Assembly: GCA_025769875.1 (NCBI GenBank) | Contig: JAGFNK010001238.1 | Span: forward strand, 1 to 12,437 | Reading direction: 5' to 3' | Source: Russula earlei | Taxonomy: Eukaryota > Basidiomycota > Agaricomycetes > Russulales > Russulaceae | DNA length: 12,437 nt | Part shown: positions 7,708 through 12,437 of the stretch, one piece after another | Layout of the letters: each line of letters starts with the position of its first letter | How positions within the stretch are numbered: position 1 is the stretch's first letter | The notes under the pieces: model-generated | The model's input: the letters and a program-made list of their open reading frames with translations, nothing else | The model's database searches: none | Told to the model about the DNA's origin: nothing | Made by a program: the position numbers and the translations under genes

Positions 7708-8454
7708 CTTGATGACAGAGACTGACCACACAGATTAAACTCAACGCGAAGATCTGGGCTTTACATTTTGTTACAATTTTACTCGAGCCAGATAATATAG
7801 TTAGCATTCTTATAATTGAATCTTGTTTGTATTTTCCCACTAAGAACCAAGTCTGTGTTGAAGGCAGCAGGCGGCGGCTTGCTGAGTTCGCGAAAACACA
7901 CACAAAAGAAGGGACAAAACAGGTCTCTTGTTCCAAGGCGTAACTAGAGTTTCTACATACGAGACACGATCTATGAGAGAGGGGGATATTGGGGGATTGG
8001 GGAGACAGAAAGACGCGAGTTGGGAGTGCGATACATGGATGTGGAACAAGACGAGCCAGAGCGATGAGCTGCGATGAAAGAGGGTCGAGAGCTGGCTGGG
8101 CAGCGGAGGTGGAACCGGTACGCGATGAAAGAGAGTCGAGAGCAATGACGCAGGGCTGGAATGGGATGCCGCCTTACAGCGGGACACTGTGTGACGACGT
8201 ACTAAAGAATTACCTTGGACATGGAAAGCTTTGCGAGACAGCCGACAAGCTATACCTGGAAAGTGAAGATCCTTTTGGTGGATATCGTCCTCTACGCTTT
8301 TTGTTGAATGATAGACCCATTTCCTTTTCTACAGGACTATCATCATCTTTAGCCTTGCGCTTGCGGCAGCCCCTGCTGAACGTTGGATCATGACCAACGA
8401 TGTTCTTTGATAGGCTGCCATCATCGTCGGACCAATTTTGGATTCCAGGTTCCG
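7708..8454. other. Unresolved region bordering the retrotransposon
   Basis: Open frames occur on both strands: 7989-8393 plus, 8187-7840 minus, and 8476-8210 minus. The minus frame at 8476-8210 contains basic clusters (CRKRKAK and NKKRR) that resemble nuclear-localisation signals. The plus frame at 7989-8393 (134 codons) has a repetitive N-terminal half from the duplicated segment at 8071-8143. I recognise no family, and neither strand has a clear start, introns or promoter. A small inverted repeat (CGTTGG/CCAACG) lies at 8381-8399. Confidence 0.3.
8071..8143. repeat. 22-bp direct repeat, 51-bp period
   Basis: GCGATGAAAGAG followed by G/A and GTCGAGAGC occurs at 8071-8092 and 8122-8143, with one mismatch. 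The copies lie in a purine-rich stretch and create the internal repeat in the overlapping open frames. Confidence 0.85.
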
Positions 8455-8859
8455 TGTTATGAGATTCAAGACCCATTCAGAAGAACAAAGCTTCTCGTGA
8501 GCGTCCTTGACCTCCGTCCGGACATTCCTCTCCGCTTGTGTCAAGACACGTACTGCTGATCACTAAGGACTCAGGAGCAGGTGGGCAAGGGTCGGAACAG
8601 ATGGTACGCGGCGAAGGCGGCGTTGAACAGGAGGACGAGCCAAACGACGAGGAGGTACCAGATAGGGGACTGGTAGGTGTTGCAAGAGACAAAGGCGAAG
8701 GCTAGAGGCCAGTGTAGCGAGGGGACTTTAAACAAGGCGGTCGTTGAAGAGTACCTTGAAGACGAGAGTGGACTTTAAACTGAGCAGTCGCAGGGGAGTA
8801 CCCAGGAGGATGAGAGTATCACAAATGGACAGTCTGACGACTGCCATGCTTCATTGGGG

Positions 8860-8867
8860 CTTATATA
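8860..8867 (-). promoter_or_regulatory. TATA box of the LTR promoter
   Basis: TATATAAG on the minus strand lies about 500 bp into the LTR, downstream of the CRE-like array. This is the expected place for the pol II core promoter of U3. Transcription would start roughly 30 bp further on, near 8830. Confidence 0.5.
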
Positions 8868-8987
8868 CAGTAGTACAGGGTCGATTACAAAGCACTGGGA
8901 CTATTCTAGACTCTTTGGTACCATCCAATAGGACTACAGAGGCATAAACTTGCTTATGCCAAGTTTCAGGCTTACTGAGCGCATTAC

Positions 8988-9105
8988 TGATCATTGTGGA
9001 GCGATGACATCATTATGATGTCACTGTGGGGCGCTTAGTGAGCCTATGAGGTCACTGTGGAGTCGCTCAGTCAGCCATGATGTCATTGGAGCCTTGATGA
9101 CGTCA
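8988..9105 (-). promoter_or_regulatory. Tandem CRE/ATF-like array in the LTR U3
   Basis: Four imperfect tandem units start at 8988, 9016, 9047 and 9078 (28, 31, 31 and about 30 bp). They share TGATGTCACTGTGG-like starts and GCG/GTCGCTCAGT-like middles. The array carries five octamers close to the ATF/CREB site: TGACATCA (9005-9012), TGATGTCA (9016-9023), TGAGGTCA (9047-9054), TGATGTCA (9078-9085) and the perfect palindrome TGACGTCA (9098-9105). Fungal bZIP factors of the Atf1 type bind TGACGTCA, often under stress. The sites and repeats are visible; enhancer function is inferred. Confidence 0.65.
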
Positions 9106-9374
9106 GATGATTTATGCAACAGTTTCTAAGAGTTTGTGCCGCTGTTTCGGGTCCATGGTGGCTGGGTGGCCATGTGGCTGCCACGCGATGATTACCCGAT
9201 TAGGAAACCGGTGCCTGGTCGTGTTAGAGTGCTTTTGCAATAGCAATATCTTGTACCACAGGAGGGATAGCCCAGAAAATGGAAGGGAGTCGGCAATGCA
9301 AAGTGAGGGATGGTCTTTCTTGAGTAAAATAGGACAATCCTTGGCCAGGACTTGGCCTTGGTTCGTAACATTCA

Positions 9375-9384
9375 TCCCCTCTTT
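9375..9384 (-). other. Polypurine tract
   Basis: On the element strand this reads AAAGAGGGGA, directly followed by TGAATGTTACG at the LTR start. A purine tract next to the 3' LTR primes plus-strand DNA synthesis in LTR retrotransposons. Its position between the end of the polyprotein and the LTR supports the element's orientation and inner LTR border. Confidence 0.65.
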
Positions 9385-9617
9385 ATAGACTTGTTGCTCC
9401 TGCAACAGTAGGAATTTGTTTCTTTGGAAGGTGGAGTAGTTTGCATATGAAGAGTCGAAGTCTGTTGGTTCGTGAGGAGTTCCCCCTTGTCCTATGGATT
9501 GCTTTAGGGATAGCCGTGGTCGATTGAGTGCATGTGATCGCAGGAGTTCTCTGAAAAGTTTGTTGGTAACAAGGATAAAGGTAATCATCGACAGAGGTCA
9601 TGATGAGAGTTGTTGGT
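9385..9617 (-). other. Spacer between polyprotein stop and purine tract
   Basis: About 230 bp follow the polyprotein stop. Two minus-strand frames cross this region: 9685-9383, which overlaps the end of the polyprotein frame, and 9588-9112, which runs through the purine tract into the LTR. Neither resembles a known envelope or accessory protein. They are most likely untranslated. Confidence 0.5.
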
Positions 9618-12437
9618 TTAGGGGTTACTCCTGGTGGGAATTGTCTTAAGCGCCTTCGGATATTTCCGATGGAAGTCTTTAACAAGTAATTGCGCTTTTG
9701 ATAGGTTAGATGCTGGTTCCCAAGTATTTTCTGCGACTGTATACCCTTTCCATTTAACTAGGTATTGGATTCCTTTGCGGTTTGGGGAGAGCCGAGAGTT
9801 TAGGATCTGCTCTACTTCATATTGTTCTTCACCTTCGACTAATATTGGTGGCGGGTTTGAAAAGTTAGGACCATGGGCAATGGTTTCTTTGTAAGGTTTA
9901 ATCAGGGAGTGGTGAAAAACTGGGTGTATCTTCCAAGACTTTGGTAGTTCGAGGCGAACGTTTACTGGATAGGCAGTGGTGACTTTGAATGGCCCATAGC
10001 GTCGAGGGGCTAGTTTTGCTTTTGGGTGAGTCGTTCGTAGATTCGTGGCTTCCAGCCATACTTGATCCCCTTCTTTAAAACGAAATGTGGAGGTTTGAGG
10101 TCCTGATTGCTTCATGATTTCTGTTGCTCGGTTCAGGGAGGCAGCTACTTCTTCTCTGAGTTGGTTTAGTCTTGATAGTCTTTCTTGGATTGAAGGGAAC
10201 TTTGATGTAAAGGCAAGGGGCGGAGCAAATGTTGGGTTAAAGCCATACCAGACTTCAAATGGGGGTTTGTTCGTAGCACTGTGTTGTCTGGCATTATGTG
10301 CGAATTCCATAAAGGGAATTAGTTCTGCCCAATTGTCTGCTTGATGGTTGCAAAATATTCGTAGGTATTGTTCTAGTTCTTGGTTAACTCGTTCTGTTTC
10401 TCCGTCTGTCTGTGGGTGATATGCTGTGCTTAGTGATACTTTGACATTTAACTTTTTCCATAGTTCTTGAGTGACTTTTGCTGCGAATTGAGGGCCTCTG
10501 TCCGATATTATTTGTGTTGGGAGCCCTATTCTTCTCCAGACATTGTTCATGATTAGTGTCGCTGTTTCGTCTGCTGTGATTGTCTTGTGGCAAGGGGTAA
10601 TGATTATCGCTTTACTGAATCGATCTACCACGACTAGGAGGCTGTCGAAGCCTTGTGAAATCGGTAGGTCCGTGATAAAGTCCATAGTAATGCTTTTCCA
10701 TACTTCTCCGGCTGGTGTAATCGGTACAAGGGGTGTTTCTGTCTTTGGACGGTTCTTTGTACTTTGGCAAATTGCGCAACCGTCTACATAACTTTTGACA
10801 TAAGTTAGCATTCCTGGCCACCAATAGTTTCGGCTGATCAGTTCATAAGTTTTCCATTGGCCAGGATGCCCAGTGGCAAGGGAGTCGTGGTGTAGTTTTA
10901 GAATTTTCTTTCTTAGGGTGTCATTGTTTGGGATATAGACTTTTCCTTTGAATAGTATTAGTCCATCTTCAAGGTTCCAGTCCTGTAAGCCTTTGGATAG
11001 TCGCCTTGGTCCATTCTTTATAATGATTGCTAACGCGTTAGATACTTCTGGGTCATAGTCCTTGCTAGATCGTAGTTGTTGTCGAAGTTCCTGGTCGCCG
11101 ATTGGTTCTGTAGCAGAGGTGCGTGTTGCTCTAATTTTAAAAAATTTGTCATCTAGGAGCACCTTTCCATCATTTTCGTTTTGTATCCCCTCTTTAAAGT
11201 CTGGCCGCCTGGACAGACCGTCTGCTTTGTTCATAGTTCCTGGGTGGTGGGTGATGGTGAAGTCGAAATTGCTGAGGAGGAGTGCCCATCGGGCTTGTCG
11301 TCTCGTGAGTTTCTGTTTTGTCATGAAGTATGTCAAGTTATTGTGATCTGTCCATAGATCAATGGGGTGTGTAGCGCCTTCAAGGTAGTGTCGGAAGTGC
11401 CAGAGGGACAAGACAATAGCAAGGAGTTCTTTATCATAGATCATGTAATTTCGTTGTGCGGGGTCCAAGGATTTCGAAAAATAGGCTACTGGGTGATATC
11501 TGTTAAATTCATCGGGTTGTTCCAAGATTGCACCGATTGCAAAGTCACTTGCATCGCAGATGAGTCGAAAGGGTTTCATGTGGTTAGGTAACATGAGGAT
11601 TGGGGCCGTTGTGAATGCTTGGATTAGCTTCTGAAATGCCTGTTCTTCATTGTCTTCCCATTTGAAGGGGTTTTCTTTCTTTGTTAAGTTAAACAAGGGC
11701 CGTGCTATTCGAGAGTATTGGTGGATAAATCGTCGATAGAAGTTGCAGAATCCTAGAAATGCTTGTACTTCCGTAACATTGGTCGGAGTAGGCCACTTTG
11801 TAATGCCTATTAACTTGTCCTGGTCCATGGATATTCGTCCTTGGGAGATATTGATGCCTAGGTAACTAATAGAGGTTTGTCGGAAAGCACATTTCTCTGG
11901 TTTCAAGTATAAGTCGTGGTCTTGGAGTGTTTTTAGGACCTTATGTGTCCAGTCGTCTAGTTCGTTCAAGGTTTGCGCCATGATTAGTATATCATCTAGA
12001 TAAACAACCACTCGTTCAGTGGCGATGTATTTTGCTAGGATGGTGTTCATAAAGCGTTGGAAAGTGGCTGGGGCATTGCAGAGACCAAATGTCATTATCA
12101 ATGGTTCGAAGAGTCCTAATGGTGTCTTGAATGCTGCGAGGTGTTCATCGCCCTCTCTGAGGCGAATATTGTTGTATCCCCATCGTACGTCAAACTTGGT
12201 AAAGTATTGGGCTCCTTGGAGTTTGTCAATTAATTCAGGAATCAAGGGTAGTGGATATGCGTCTTTGACAGTTGCTGTATTCAGGGCTCTGTAGTCTTGC
12301 ACTGGTCGTAGATTTCCTCCTTTCTTTTCTACAAAGAAGAATGGGCTGGCAATAGCTGCTTTTGATGGTCGGATTGTGCCTCTCTTCAAATGTTCGTCTA
12401 AGTATTCTTTTAGGGCTTGTAGTTCCTTGGTAGTCGA
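9618..12437 (-). CDS. pol: Ty3/gypsy Pol: RT-RNase H-integrase-chromodomain (partial)
   Basis: This is an uninterrupted frame of 939 codons plus stop (TAA at 9620-9618), entering from the right edge, so its N-terminus is missing. Residues are numbered from the first visible codon. Reverse transcriptase: FVEKKGGNLRPVQDYR near 34-49, the catalytic Asp in FDVRWGYN near 82, and YLDD at 146-149. RNase H: CDASD with Asp 295, YDKELLAIV with Glu 337, WTDHN with Asp 364. Integrase: zinc motif His 517, His 524, Cys 554, Cys 557, and the DD35E triad Asp 586 (TMDF), Asp 646 (SDRG) and Glu 682 (DGETER). The GPF/Y-type region is RRYGPFKV near 812. The chromodomain is near 873-924 (EQILNSR, YLVKWKGY, ENTWEP). 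RT copies the element's RNA to DNA, RNase H removes the RNA, and integrase inserts the copy. Chromodomains of this branch bind histone marks and steer integration. All catalytic residues are present, so the visible part could encode an active enzyme. Confidence 0.95.
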   Translation of the reverse strand, partial: STTKELQALKEYLDEHLKRGTIRPSKAAIASPFFFVEKKGGNLRPVQDYRALNTATVKDAYPLPLIPELIDKLQGAQYFTKFDVRWGYNNIRLREGDEHLAAFKTPLGLFEPLIMTFGLCNAPATFQRFMNTILAKYIATERVVVYLDDILIMAQTLNELDDWTHKVLKTLQDHDLYLKPEKCAFRQTSISYLGINISQGRISMDQDKLIGITKWPTPTNVTEVQAFLGFCNFYRRFIHQYSRIARPLFNLTKKENPFKWEDNEEQAFQKLIQAFTTAPILMLPNHMKPFRLICDASDFAIGAILEQPDEFNRYHPVAYFSKSLDPAQRNYMIYDKELLAIVLSLWHFRHYLEGATHPIDLWTDHNNLTYFMTKQKLTRRQARWALLLSNFDFTITHHPGTMNKADGLSRRPDFKEGIQNENDGKVLLDDKFFKIRATRTSATEPIGDQELRQQLRSSKDYDPEVSNALAIIIKNGPRRLSKGLQDWNLEDGLILFKGKVYIPNNDTLRKKILKLHHDSLATGHPGQWKTYELISRNYWWPGMLTYVKSYVDGCAICQSTKNRPKTETPLVPITPAGEVWKSITMDFITDLPISQGFDSLLVVVDRFSKAIIITPCHKTITADETATLIMNNVWRRIGLPTQIISDRGPQFAAKVTQELWKKLNVKVSLSTAYHPQTDGETERVNQELEQYLRIFCNHQADNWAELIPFMEFAHNARQHSATNKPPFEVWYGFNPTFAPPLAFTSKFPSIQERLSRLNQLREEVAASLNRATEIMKQSGPQTSTFRFKEGDQVWLEATNLRTTHPKAKLAPRRYGPFKVTTAYPVNVRLELPKSWKIHPVFHHSLIKPYKETIAHGPNFSNPPPILVEGEEQYEVEQILNSRLSPNRKGIQYLVKWKGYTVAENTWEPASNLSKAQLLVKDFHRKYPKALKTIPTRSNP

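Larger units (their letters stand above)
8455..9370 (-). repeat. Probable 3' LTR of the chromovirus
   Basis: On the element's own strand the LTR would begin TGTTACGAACC at 9370, a few bases after the purine tract, and end TCTCATAACA at 8455, giving short terminal inverted repeats TGTTA/TAACA and the usual TG...CA ends. Inside, in element orientation, come a U3 with repeated CRE-like octamers (9105-8988), a hairpin GGCATAA/TTATGCC (8960-8941), and a TATATAAG box (8867-8860). R and U5 would follow. GGACTTTAAAC is repeated at 8723-8733 and 8770-8780. The inner end could also be 9374, giving a TGAATGTTACG start directly abutting the purine tract. About 916 bp is long but acceptable for this group. 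The second LTR is outside the window, so the borders cannot be verified here. Confidence 0.55.
8455..12437 (-). mobile_element. Ty3/gypsy chromovirus retrotransposon, 3' part
   Basis: The element is transcribed right to left. Seen in order are reverse transcriptase, RNase H, integrase and chromodomain (12437-9618), an untranslated spacer, a purine tract (9384-9375), and a probable 3' LTR (9370-8455). The integrase lying after RT/RNase H defines the Ty3/gypsy order, and the C-terminal chromodomain defines the chromovirus branch. Gag, protease, the primer-binding site and the 5' LTR must lie beyond the right edge. The polyprotein frame has no disruption, unlike the nearby genes, which suggests a young copy. 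The left boundary at 8455 is inferred from terminal TGTTA/TAACA and is uncertain; the candidate target-site bases would be TTCCG at 8450-8454. Confidence 0.85.

Noticed and set aside
8477..8692. 71-codon minus-strand frame that looked like a Ser/Pro-rich N-terminus, with a transmembrane-like stretch in another frame
   Set aside because: It lies within the probable R/U5 part of the LTR, and no intron joins the pieces in frame.
12019..12294. Plus-strand frames opposite the polyprotein (also near 10543, 11062 and 11367)
   Set aside because: They are antisense shadows of a long conserved coding frame.
1..12437. CRISPR arrays, tRNA or rRNA genes, prokaryotic operons or defence systems
   Set aside because: No regularly spaced repeats with unique spacers, no tRNA T-loop/acceptor pattern, and the gene structure is fungal with introns.

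Overview
The window looks like a gene-poor, relic-rich stretch of a filamentous basidiomycete genome, probably Agaricomycetes. The signs are short GT-AG introns of about 50-75 nt with CTNA/CTGAT-type branch points, an intracellular ricin-B-like lectin, a diverged F-box-type protein of a lineage-expanded mushroom family, and a chromodomain-bearing Ty3/gypsy retrotransposon. No CRISPR array, tRNA, rRNA or prokaryotic operon was seen.

Layout. Positions 1-1050 hold simple repeats and no gene I can support. A small intact lectin gene with one coding intron lies at 1159-1643 (+), with a TATA box and three CACGTG palindromes upstream. Positions 2150-3402 (-) hold a 5'-truncated aldehyde dehydrogenase pseudogene. 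Its splice sites are mostly preserved, but it has an in-frame TGA where Trp is expected, about 290 bp of unrelated sequence in the middle, and a last exon that does not join in frame. Positions 3688-4994 (+) hold an F-box/LRR-like family pseudogene with about five frameshifts. The two pseudogenes face away from each other, and each lacks its 5' part at a shared junction of about 285 bp.

Positions 4995-8454 hold no gene I can name. There are degraded Ser/Pro-rich open stretches on the minus strand (about 5795-6790), an AT-rich spacer with an inverted repeat, and short tandem duplications. Positions 8455-12437 (-) are the 3' half of a Ty3/gypsy chromovirus: an uninterrupted RT-RNase H-integrase-chromodomain frame running off the right edge, a purine tract, and a probable 3' LTR of about 0.9 kb. 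The U3 part of that LTR carries a tandem array of CRE/ATF-like octamers.

Only the lectin and the retrotransposon polyprotein look functional. The genes do not form a pathway. The window reads as a mobile-element-associated graveyard next to one small lectin gene. I did not find a convincing new biological system. The most worthwhile points are the intact chromovirus with its CRE-like U3 array, the lectin promoter, and the two head-to-head truncated pseudogenes.
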